A DNA stretch of 64,000 nt from Liolophura sinensis (lineage: Eukaryota; Mollusca; Polyplacophora; Chitonida; Chitonidae): NCBI RefSeq assembly GCF_032854445.1, contig NC_088295.1, positions 26,089,385-26,153,384 of the forward strand, given 5' to 3'. Within the stretch, counting starts at the first letter, position 1. The number at the start of each line of letters is the position of its first letter. The notes under the pieces are model-generated. The model saw only the letters and a list, made by a program, of their open reading frames with translations. It did no database searches and had not been told where the DNA came from. Position numbers and translations under genes: made by a program. Below are positions 1 to 34,485 of this stretch, piece after piece.

Positions 1-67
1 ATGCACAACATGGTGTAGGTCTCACAAAACTTACCAAATTAGGTTGGTGCAGTTTAGAGAAAGAATA

Positions 68-127
68 CATCATACATTGGTGTTGAGTACGACGTTAAAT
101 CCCAAGCACTCACTCATCATACATTGG
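68..127 (+). repeat. Short SINE 3' tail flanked by direct repeats
   Basis: A 34-bp SINE-like tail (81-114, tgttgagtacgacgttaaat then cccaagcac) is flanked by perfect 13-bp direct repeats catcatacattgg at 68-80 and 115-127, the mark of a severely 5'-truncated retroposition. The tail matches the 3' end of the family seen at 34712-35020 and, inverted, at 6640-6830. Confidence 0.65.
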
Positions 128-210
128 TTTGTCAAATAACTGATACATGTAAGTGTTTTATGTTTAAACAACAACTTATCTAAACCTCTGCAAATTTTGC
201 CTTAAGGTAC

Positions 211-23968
<23,758 letters not shown>

Positions 23969-24136
23969 TACACGGTCATGAAAGCCCTTTCATATCGCGA
24001 ATAAATTACGAGAAACGTCGAAATAAATTGTGAAGATTCTGCAAGAGTTTCACTTCCTGTTGAATCCCCTAGGCTCGCAGCAAACGTGCTGATGGATTTT
24101 TAGCCAATGAAATGATTAGTTTATCATCACGCGAAC
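23969..24136. promoter_or_regulatory. Putative bidirectional promoter, SMG1 / NOL11
   Basis: Only 168 bp separate the divergent start codons of SMG1 (minus) and NOL11 (plus), so both 5' UTRs and any core promoters must lie here or overlap coding sequence. The interval has no clear TATA box and contains locally raised CpG (for example tcgcgaataaattacgag and ccgacg just inside NOL11). TATA-less divergent promoters are common for housekeeping gene pairs. This is inference from spacing; no transcription start can be read from sequence. Confidence 0.6.
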
Positions 24137-27100
24137 ATGGCTACGATTGAGAATGCTTTCGCTTTGTGTCCAATCTTTTCCGACGAAAACAAGATTTATG
24201 TAACTCCCTCAGAGGAGAGAGGTTGTGCTACAGTAACACACAAAGGTCGATGTGTTGATATACTTAAGGTAGTTGTCAAAAGATCTGTTGTTTATCAATT
24301 TGTGAGCAAAGTTTGACCCGACCGTGATGGACACGTGTGGTAACGTCGTCTGCTATGATAGATACATGATAAATAGCGTGTGGATGTAGCAATGTCAGCG
24401 TCACATGTGTAATGCTGGATGCTGAAAAAAGTTTTGAATGCACAATTCTATGACCAGTATTTTAGAGTTTGACCCTATGTTTGTTTCTTTCGTTATTTTA
24501 TTGTTTTGTGTTTTGTTTTTTTTTCTACTCTGTGTTCAAGAGCTTTAACTGTCTGCTTAATGGATTTTCTTGACTTTGGCCCTCTAAGGCTTCCAAGCCT
24601 AGACCTTCCTTATCCTCCAGTTTTGCTTCATTTAAGTGTGCATTGAACCCCTTACATCAATTCATTAAACAAACTTTCTGATTTGTCTCACATTAATTTG
24701 TAAAAAATATGAAACACTGTTTTGTTGTAAACCTAATATCACAACTCTAGGGTTATAGCCTTTACAGTCTAGCCCTACCACATCGCTATGCTTTTACCTG
24801 ACGGTAGGCGAGATTGCACTGACACGCTTGGAGCGCTCCATCAATGTTATGCTCTGAATGTTCCTGCATGTATTCTTGGTAACACCCACATATTGTTTGG
24901 TCGTTGGCCTACCTTGTTAGAAAGAAAGTCGAAGATAAATATGAAAACTCTGGCTCAACATTCTTTGCAACTGCCATGTTTGGCTTTGTTTTGATGTGGG
25001 TAGATTACACGTACTCTAGGAAAACCTCCAATTCTACCCCTCTCGTACATACCACTCGACCCGAAGACACTTACACCAAGTGTCTACTGGTAATTGCTTC
25101 TTCACGAGACTGTCTTATAGCCTGTTGCAGTCAGAATTCTGTGGAATATCTTGATGAGCATGAAAGTCCGCTACACTAAATTGTACCGTCTATTTGAAAC
25201 ATTTATTCCGGGCGTAGAATTCGGTCAACGTTTTCCTAGATGTGCTGACTTCGAAGTGAAGTCAAACATGGCGGACATGGCAAAGGTGGAGCCGGAGTTT
25301 TGATGTTTATCTTTGCTTTTCTTTCTAGCAAGGTAGGCAAATGACCAAACAATATGTGGTTTTCACTAAGAAATGTAGGAACATTCAGCACATAATTTTG
25401 ATGGAGCACTGCTAGCGCTTCAGTGCGATCTCACCTACCGCCAGGTTAAAGCATAGCGATGTGGTGGGGCTAGGCTGTAAAGGCTAGCCATAGAATTGTG
25501 CAATAAACCTAGTTGTTGTACAACACCGTAAATCATAGGTAATCATGGTAGTGCCTTTTTGCCAAAATTCTGGAGGCAAATATGAAACAGTTTAGCTGTG
25601 AATTACTCGACACTGAGTACATCCAGTTGATGAGGTGAAGAATAATATGGGAAAGTGTAGGGAAATTAACAACATTGGACAATATTCTGAGAAATATAAT
25701 ATGTTAACTGTTAGACAACAGAAGACTCTGCACAGCATTTGAAAATAAAGCCTAGCTGGTTTTGGTCTTATAGGGCCGTTAAGCAGAGTTCTGTATTGGC
25801 TATCATGTTACTTCAAATAGATCATGTTTTCACTGCCGTGTCTGCATGAGTAAAGCATATTGATGGCGCAATTTCCCTGCAAATTATATTCATGATATAG
25901 CAGTATGTAAATTGATGTTTTAATTTAACTGCTGCCAAAATGCACTTAACCATCTCAAGTTTCTCCATAAAACTCGACTGTTTGTCAAAGATGATGTTTT
26001 GGATGATAGCTCATGGACTTAACCAATAAAATTGTGGTCTCTTGTGGCAATAATTATACATGAAATTACATAAGGGCGTGTTATACGTGTAAATACCAAG
26101 CTATTCAATATATATTCTTCTTATATGTTTAAAAAACTGATCTCCTGAACACTTTTGATTCCAGATTGAAGATCAAAAGATTGTCCAGAGCTGGTCTATG
26201 AGACATGGAATGATCATTACAGCACCTGTAGTTTATAGCCAAACAGAATGCAAATATATAGCTGTGCAGAATAAAGAGGTCGGTTTAATGTTTGATAAAA
26301 TGCGTTTGGAAAAAGAGATAACAGAGATATGATTAGGCCAGGAAAGAATTGATAACAATCTGTAATGCTCTTTTGAAAATCAAAAGTTAAGTGAGCTGAT
26401 TTTTAGCATTGTAAGATGTAACTTTCATTGTTTTGTGTCTAAATGCTTTTAAGAGAGAAGGTTAGAGAGCTGTTGATATTTGTCCTTACCGGTTAAATTT
26501 GAAATTGCAGATGTTTACTGCCTACTGTACATTGTATGTGATGCTGGGATGATGCTGTTTTTAATAATTCTTGGTAACTTTTTCTAGGAGCTTCGTTTAT
26601 GGGCAAGAGATCAGCACAACCTGGAAAAGGCTAAGAAAAAAAGTGTTAGTAATAACTTGTTTTCCAACTCCCATATGGTGACTGAATTTTAACTAGAATA
26701 TTAATAAGTTTTTAACTTATCATAACACTAAATGATTTTAATTTGGGACCAGTTTTTTATCAAGATTGTATCAAATGTTGATCGTGGGTTTTCGCCCACA
26801 GGTCCCTGATGTCCTCTGAAAATTGAAGTTTGAAAGTTTTAACTTGTAGACCTTATATTTCCTTGATACAGTGATCAATTGTTGATGAGTAAATTTATTG
26901 TAAATGTTGCATTGCAATTTGTTTGGACATTTAGAAGCCATATATCTGAAGTGTTTCCTCATTTTTAAGTAAATCTATTAGCACTTAAAATTACCATTCA
27001 ACAGGGATAATATATTGTATTATTATCCTTTAATTTCAGGTGCCACATCCAATTCACAGAGTTTTCTCTCTGCCCAACTTAGAACCCATAGTTTTGTTTG

Positions 27101-30100
27101 AAAATGGCCAGATAGAAGTTTTGAGTGCTGTCAAACAGATTACAGATACAAAGTCATACACAGACGGAGCAGAGATTATATGGTGTGAGGCTGTCCGATG
27201 GCAGGACAGTCCTGTTGTGGTTATTGTGTCAAGGTCACAGGTGAGTTTCAGCTTCAGAAGCTTCCCATAATTCACTTTGATTGCTCTACCCACAAAGTTG
27301 TTTGTGGTCATGTACAGCTGAGTGTGTGAGGAAAACAAATTGTACATGTCCTACAAAACATAAAGAATCTAACTAAATAATTCTTGAAATAAAAAAAAAA
27401 AACTTGAAATTTCATGAGTAATAGAATTCACAGGAAACTGAACCTTCAAAGCTGTTTCTGGAGAAGTGCAGGAAAGCACATGTCTTGAAGTCTAATTTAA
27501 AAGTTTAATTTAAAACTCACATCTATAAATAATACGGAGTATAAAACAGAAAAAAATTGATCTGTTATTATTTGTGTCATGTCTTGATGGTTTATGTTTT
27601 CAGGACAACAGACTGAAGGCCCATATCTGCAAACATAAGAAAGATAGATGGGAAAACACCTCAGTTGAATTGCCTGTAAAAGGGGAAGAGATAAGCTGTT
27701 GTTGTATGCCCATCAGTCAAACAGTGCAGATCTATACTCTTTGTATGTATGCCGCAGTTTACCTGAAACTCATTATTTAAGTTTCATTGAGATCATTATC
27801 GTGGTTTCTTATTTGTGTTTTGAAGTAAAGAAGTCTTTTCTGAGTTTACAGATTCTAGCCATTCATTACATACATTGAATTTTCAGTCTGAGATTTAAGA
27901 GTGAATTATTAGATGTTAATCTTTTTCTGTTTCTTTTGTAGGACGAACTAGCCTCATAAGAATATAAGCAGAGTTTATCATTCGTGATGACAAATCTCTT
28001 GAAAGAGTTAATCATTTTGATGTTTTGCACTTAGTTTTGGATGCATTTTTTGAGAAAATTATGTAGAATTGGGAAAGTGGAGTAACTGTACTCGTAATGA
28101 CAGGTGTGCATCAGTGGCCGTACTCATAATGACAGGTGTGCATCAGTGGCCGTACTCATAATGACAGGTGTGCATCAGTGGCCGTACTCGTAATGACAGG
28201 TGTGCATCAGTGGCCGTACTCGAAATGACAGGTGTGATTTAGTGGCCGTATGCTCTTGTTCTGCTTTGTCAGGCGGTAGTGGAGCCCTGTACTGTGTCAG
28301 TGATGTGACCCAGTCCGCGGTCCAGGTGTTGACATTGCCCGTGGGGGACTCCTCTGCCATGGTGACTGCAGGGGAGAGCCATATAGCTGTGACAGGAGTG
28401 AAGCAGGATGGAAAAGGTGAACAAAACACATTGCAAGGTTCAAAATGAGGCGTGCATATGATTATGTGCACAGGTGCATGTAGGTTTGGGACAGTACACA
28501 TAAATTGTTATCCACTTACATAGAGTGCACATACAAAAATTAACTTAATATCAAGTTGGTAATATGATAGATGTTCTGTAGATTGGTTTGGCTATTTTCT
28601 TAGTTTTAGTTTAAAAATTTGTGTATGTAAAAAGTTTTGTGTGCACATTGTTTTAAAATCCATATTTAACTGCCATCCAGTAATTTGAGGCTAAGTTTTG
28701 ATTCAATGGAATGCCATTTTATTCCCATTCTTTTGTTTGTTTTGAGTTTACAGTTGGGCTTGGTATTTTCGATGTAAAGTTTGGATCACTTCTGGCATGG
28801 AAACCATACCCAGAAGAAAATTTCAGAGTGAAAAAGGTCAGCTGATAAAATTGTATATCCCCACCTGATTTAAATTTCTGTCTACAAACAGACTACAAGC
28901 TCACAAAAAATAATATGGCTATGAAATTGTGGGTCATCACAAACTGGAAACAAAGTTTTTCATTACAGCCTTTCATGCGGTAAACTTTTTGAAATGTCAG
29001 CATCTTTCCTGCTAATTCTCAAACATCAGAGAATATTGTGTGTAACATAAATTAACCCCAGTCAATGAAACTTGAAGTAAGGTTCCTCCAGAAGAAGTTT
29101 CGCCAGTCAATGAAACTTGAAGTAAGATTCCTGCAGACTAAGATTCACCAGTCAATGAAACTTGAAGTAAGATTCCTCCATACTATGTTTGAATAGTCAG
29201 TGAAACTTGAAGTAAGATTCCTGCAGACTAAGATTCACCAGTCAGTGAAACTGGAAGTAAGATTCTTGCAGACAAAGATTCACCAGTCAATGAAACTTGA
29301 AGTAAGATTCCTCCATACTATGTTTGAATTGTCAGTGAAACTTGAAGTAAGATTCCTGCAGACTAAGATTCACCAGTCAGTGAAACTGGAAGTAAGATTC
29401 CTGCAGACTAAGATTCACCAGTCAATGAAACTTGAAGTAAGATTCCTCCATACTATGTTCGAATAGTCAGTGAAACTTGAAGTAAGATTCCTGCAGACTA
29501 AGATTGACCCAGCATCTGGTAGTAAGTAATGTAGAAAGTGAAGTAATAAGCGTAAGAACTCAAGTGCGTAGCAAATAATTGTAAATACGATGTATTATAC
29601 CTTGTTTACCTTGGTATTATTTCTTTGTTGTGTTAGGCATTATGTTAGACACGAATGAATCTATATGTATGTCTATATATCTACACTTGTAGCTGTATGT
29701 GGCAGAGCAGCACCTGTTTGTGGTATGTGGAAAGGCACTGTATGCCTACAGGTTCAGCTGTGGTGCTTGTACTCTGGCCAGTGCCCTTGGCAGCTTTACC
29801 AGTGCAGAAACAGGGAGCAAGGAAGATGACTCAGAGAAACTCTCACTTTCCTGGAAAGTTGGCAATCCCCAGGTGAGACAGAACATGGTGTGCCAAAAAT
29901 CTCTCTTGTGGAAAATATGGTTTCAGTTTTTGCTTCATGAGAAGTCACAAGAAATTTTTTTATCATTGGGTCTTCAGTATTCCAAATATGACATGAAAAG
30001 CTGCATCGATTTTGTGCTAGATTCATTTTTGTTTTCTTCTGCTTAGGTTACAGAAAAGTCTTGTGCTGATGTTCTCTCCTTGTTTGAAAAAGTCAATAAT

Positions 30101-33100
30101 TCTTCCAAGGTAAGTTGAGTTTTTTGTGTTTTTGTGTTGTTGGGTTTTTTTTGGATATAATCAAAAGAATTAAGTGTCTTTGAGAAGAGTATGTTAGGAG
30201 TTATTTTGTCGAATAAATGTAAAGAATGCACATACATTTGAAACATTTTCAGACATCGACAATAGAGGACTTCCGAGACATGTTCAACCTATTGATGGAA
30301 GTACTGCAAAAGCCAGACTACCAGCAATTCTGGACAAGTCCATACATGTCTGAACTTATCAGAAGATTAGCTACGGAGAAAAAGTTCTGGCCAAAAGAGG
30401 AAATTCTCCAAATTATCAATCAAGGATTTGTTCCTCCTAGGTGAGATGTTGGGTTAACAGTCTACGAAGTATGAAATATGTTTTTGTTACGCTATATTTG
30501 TATGTACTTGCATTATTAAAATTTCACTTGCCCTTAATTCGTGATGTCTCATTCTGTTAGTGATATGCAGATAATCTTATTGTTTTTGACCCCTCTGCCA
30601 AAATTGTTATAGCAATCAGTATCTATCTGTTTATTTCTTTGTTAGCACTTTTTTCTTGATTGCCTATGGCCAGGTACTCTGCAACGTTGTACAGAAGCCT
30701 ATCCATTTTTGTGGGGTTTTTTGACTGATTTACTAACCCAGCTATTAAGTTGGTGTACAGCTCACCCAACTTGCAAAGAGGATATTATCATTACTAAGGC
30801 AAGCAAAAAGTAACTATTCATGTTAACGTCTAATTCATTAGTTGATTGATCACTCCAGCTCAAATTTTAAAATCTGCTACATTAAAAAATGTCACACCTT
30901 TAGTTTCTTGTTCTTGTGTGTAGTGTGATGGCAGACTTTTTTGAAGCATTGATTCAGCACAGCGACCTGACACTTTTACATGCAGCAACATCTCACCTCC
31001 ATGATATACCAGAAGCTCAGCTTGTCAAGACCCTCAACTTCTACATGAGGTAAGGCTGTAAAATAAGGGTAACAAACATCTCACCTCCATGATATAGCAA
31101 AAGCTCAGCTTGTCAAGATCCTCAACTCCCACATGAGGTAAGGCTGTAAAATAAGGGTAACAAACGCCTCACTTCCATATTATACCAGAAACTCAGGTTG
31201 TAAAGACCCTCAACTTCTACGTGAGGTAAGGCTGTAAAGTAGTGGTAACAAACATCTTAACTCCATGATATTCCAGAAGTTGAACTTGTCAAAACCCTCA
31301 ATTTTTACAAGAGGTTAGGCTTTAAAACAAAGTATATGTGTAGCTTACATCAAACCCAGCCACGGATGCTGGCGTCCAACAAATTATAAGATTGAAAGCA
31401 ATCTTGTGGTAAATGTTAAGAGTGGACTCGTACATGTAAAGCACAACAACATATTGGAACCGTTGCTAAGATAAATGTTAAGGGTGGTATGTGTAGCCTT
31501 GCTACCATATCCTTACTACTGTATCTATTGTTATGTGTTTAATGTTGTCAGTTGTGCTGACGGAGAGTTTGCGGAAGTTTGTGATAAGCCAGAGACTATG
31601 GAAGAACCTGCCGCAGATGATGATGGACATACACGTACAGTCAAATGTCCGTTTAGCTTTGCTAAGACACAATTTATGTATCCTTTTCATACTGAAAACT
31701 TCTTTTGTATGTTCAAATAACAAATATTTGGATTGATTCTAGGGTAACTACTGGCCATCCTTATTACACTTACACAGTTTTGAGGGTCCTCTGTGGTCAA
31801 GGGAGTTAGCACGCCAGCGCGACACAGTGACCCAGGGGCCTCTCACCAATGGGGTCCCTGTGAGTTCTATGTCCAGCTCATGCTGAAGGTCTGTCAGTAC
31901 GGCATAAAACACCAATCAAATAAATAAATAAATACACAGATTTGAATATGAAGATGAAAGACTTCCATGGGAGTCCGGGTGATTGCCGGCTGAGAGAGGA
32001 ATGGCTTTTCCTTCACCTGTGAGGTTACGTGTTCAGATCCCCTTGTTGCTGGTTTAGCAGCAACTTGATGTATTTTATTTGGCAGTTTTTGTCAGGTGTG
32101 TGGTGAAGGATAGGTTGCTCTGCCCAGCTTTTATCCATAAATCTGTCTGCCTTCATACATGGACATGTATTTATGAAATATTCTTGAGTGCTGTGCTATT
32201 TAACACAAAAGAAATACATGAGTGTATCAATGAAAGCCGGAAATAATCTGTTAGTCTCAGATGAAAGTGAGTTTAATTACATTTACCACTTGCAGGAGTC
32301 TGTTAACAAGAGAACAACCAGAGAAAATCTGTATAAATGGTGTTTTACAGTAAGACACCCCATCATTAGTAAGAATGTTACATGTTTTAGCCTTTTTCCT
32401 TGACTTGTGCATAGAAATGCTGTGGTGGCATTACCATACAATGACGTCTTCCTTCTTGAATGTTTGCAAAACTTTAAATTTGAAAATGTTCTGGTACGTA
32501 TTTCCCAACTTAAATGCATCTCATATATTCATTATTTTGCCTCGGATTTAGTAATGTTCTTTGTTTATTCATTGGTAAAGGACAAAAAAAAAAATGACTT
32601 GTGTGTACTGATGTATGGTAGACAAAAATTCTGTTACCACTATAAGTTTGTGACTTGATAATGACTGATGGCTTAAACAGCAGTATGTTCTTTTGGTATT
32701 CAAGATATAAATCCAGTGTGCATTGATTTGTTTTATTGTATATTGCATATTGCATAGAAAATCAGAGAAATTCACTATTCCCTTTTCAGATCCTGATGCA
32801 ATATTTACATTATTGTTTTACATCAAATAACCCTGATGAGGACATAAAAGGCTGTGCTCCTTCTCTGTTACAGGTAAACAATTGACATATTCGGTTTCCA
32901 CATTTAGGACATAACATGCATGTGTTCTGGTGTTTATGAGCTAAATCTTTGTTCAGTAAAAAATTTCTGGCTTTGAAGCCACCTTGTTTTCAGTGGATAT
33001 TTCATATTTTCAGGTTTATGAGAAACGAAAAGTGTATCGAGATACTTCTCCAAGTTACAAAACCTCAATAGTTTTTTATTTGTGTTTAAAGGAGCTTTAA

Positions 33101-34404
33101 AACATGTATAACTTAAAATTTACCGGTAAAAAGCTCTGGTGATGGAAATGAAATGGATGTATGGCTCAGTTTTTTAAAGTACGTTATGTTTAGTTCACCA
33201 TCAGGCCTGTGAGAAATGTTGAGAACTTGCGTCTTGTACAGGTTGTAGACTGGATGTGTTTGTTAGTGGATGCTCATGCCACTCAGCTGATTCTTTCCCC
33301 TGATGCCAGGCCAGTATTGGTTGACCTTCATCAACTTGTTCATGAACAGGTGAGATTTGTTCCCAGAGTTGGTGCCTGTGTGCCCATCTCTCTGTCACAC
33401 TTAGGTTTCACCAAATAACTCCAAATGTTTTCTGATTTTGATAAAATTTGCGTGCAAGTTTACTTTTGGATTCTCAGATCAGGTTGAAGAAACAGCCAGT
33501 TTAAAAAAAGTTTTGCATATTTAACAGTTTCCTTGATTCTGATAGGTCTTCACTCTTTGTTGCTGTGCAAAAATGGCTTGTCTGATGTTAATATGTGTGC
33601 AGTTGTGTTTCGTGGCCTAACCAGTTCAAGTTTTAAAACTAGCATGATCCAAATACAGGTTTGGCAAGTTTAAGGTCGCGCACAAGTTAACTTTTGTGGA
33701 ATATTGCTTATTCAAAATTTTATTGGTTGTCTAACTTTTCACTGAGGTAGTGTATTTGCATGCCTAGCATGTTTGTTTATTTCATACACTGTATTTTACC
33801 TGTGTTTAGCATTTTTCAAGTGGCACATTTTACTTGACTGATTGATTTGTCAACTTTATAGGGGAACTTTTGAAGTTTGATTAGTTTCTTATCAGAAAAA
33901 CTTTTTTCGGCCCTTTATGTGCTTCCAAAAGTGCATTTTTACTAACCAAAGTTCAGGTAAAACATAGTATGTGAGATAGACCAGGAAAATTCAAGTTGTT
34001 TCAAGTATGTCATATTGAGGTTGAAGTTCAAGGTCACTGAAAAGTCACTCACATGGTAAGCCTTGTTAGTTTTTAAGTAAACTGTTGTTTCGGATTTCAT
34101 GAAACTAGGTTAATATCATCTCTTCACGAAAGTTGCGCACTAAATGACTTGATGAAAATCAGGCCGAAGGTCAAGGTCATGGTCATGAAAAAGATCTGTG
34201 GGCTGCTTTTAATAGTGTTTGCCATTCACAAACACATTTTCTGGTTCTGTTATACATCTTGTAATTATTCCTGTGTTTCAGCTGGAGTTTTATGATGAAT
34301 TAATCAGTCTGGAAGCGGTGCTGTCCCAGCTGAAGAAGAATTGTGCCCCTTTCAAAGAGAGAAACGTGGGATTATATTGTATAGAGGTCTTGCATATTGC
34401 CTGA
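24137..34404 (+). CDS. NOL11: NOL11 nucleolar protein (t-UTP / small-subunit processome), 16 exons
   Basis: NOL11 works in the nucleolus with the t-UTP subcomplex in pre-rRNA transcription and early 18S processing. Exons: 24137-24268, 26165-26278, 26588-26677 (donor uncertain), 27040-27240, 27604-27742, 28273-28416, 28754-28836, 29693-29872, 30047-30109, 30253-30440, 30924-31049, 31552-31677, 32415-32493, 32790-32873, 33242-33349, 34282-34404. They join into about 659 codons; human NOL11 is 719. Matches to remembered human sequence: SWSMRHGMIITAPVV, EPIVLFENGQ, VVDWMCLLVDA, and the final GLYCIEVLHIA (human GLYSIEVLELF). The order gives an N-terminal beta-propeller-like half and a helical C-terminal half. 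Exon 3 is ambiguous: a donor at 26643 breaks frame, whereas one at 26678 (ATG|gtgact) keeps it. A polyadenylation signal follows at 34480. Confidence 0.92.
24731..25503. mobile_element. Foldback element with ~300-bp inverted arms (NOL11 intron 1)
   Basis: The left arm (24731 to about 25043) and right arm (about 25212-25503) are inverted copies at an estimated 80% identity over their whole length. Shared blocks include cctaccacatcgctatgctt, ctgaatgttcctgcat, cacatattgtttggtc and ctaggaaaac. The loop is about 170 bp. No transposase-like ORF is present; two small ORFs inside are arm shadows. This is a foldback/non-autonomous DNA transposon, or an inverted duplication. Confidence 0.8.
28089..28251. 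repeat. 32-bp tandem repeat, 5 copies
   Basis: The unit begins ataatgacaggtgtgcatca and ends gtggccgtactc; the first four units are almost identical and the last is diverged. It ends about 20 bp before NOL11 exon 6 (28273), so it occupies the region of that exon's branch point and pyrimidine tract. Confidence 0.9.
29060..29508. repeat. 45-bp minisatellite, 10 copies with trimer order, NOL11 intron 7
   Basis: The unit begins cagtcaatgaaacttgaagt and continues aagattcctgcagactaaga then ttcac; a second version ends ctccatactatgtttgaat. Units 4-6 and 7-9 repeat the same three-unit order (A, A' with gaaactgg, B), a 135-bp higher-order repeat. Because the unit is divisible by three, an 88-residue ORF of repeated KLEVRFLQTKIHQS-like peptides runs through 29200-29466; it is a by-product of the array, inside an intron. 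Confidence 0.9.
30987..31338 (+). repeat. 88-bp tandem array made from the end of NOL11 exon 11
   Basis: The 3' half of exon 11, its 5' splice site and the first intron bases (30987-31074) are followed by three further copies starting at 31075, 31163 and 31251. Copies 2 and 3 retain gaggtaagg donors; copy 4 has gaggttagg. Identity falls with distance from the real exon. Reading past the true donor meets TAA at once, so extra copies cannot extend the protein. Confidence 0.9.
31782..31935 (+). mobile_element. Internally deleted tRNA-SINE (1860 family)
   Basis: A diverged tRNA head (agggagttagcacgccagcg), then gagttctatgtccagctcat, jumps directly to cagtacggcataaaacacca and an (aaat)n tail. The middle of the SINE is missing. 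Located in a NOL11 intron. Confidence 0.75.
31960..32205 (+). mobile_element. SINE-like element, third type
   Basis: It starts ttccatgggagtccgggtga, has a B-box-like gtgttcagatcccc, and ends tgaaatattcttgagtgctg before an A-rich end. It shares the 3' tail motif with the 1860 family but has a different body, so it may be a separate family with a common tail. It directly follows the SINE at 31782-31935. Confidence 0.5.
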
Positions 34405-34479
34405 CAAATTTCTCATGGACATTGGTATTGACTGTAGCAGCTGTGAATTTGGAACCTCCATTGTTACTTAAAAGATGTG

Positions 34480-34485
34480 AATAAA
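34480..34485 (+). terminator. AATAAA polyadenylation signal of NOL11
   Basis: A canonical AATAAA lies 75 bp after the NOL11 stop codon, followed by T-rich sequence (34514-34530). It is the first AATAAA downstream of the stop codon, which makes it the likely 3' end. Confidence 0.7.

Noticed and set aside
24788-25179. Two overlapping ORFs in NOL11 intron 1
   Set aside because: They fall inside the arms and loop of the foldback element and have no coding character.
29200-29466. 88-residue repeat-protein ORF
   Set aside because: It lies wholly in a NOL11 intron and exists because the 45-bp unit has no stop in that frame; no start context or domain supports a gene.
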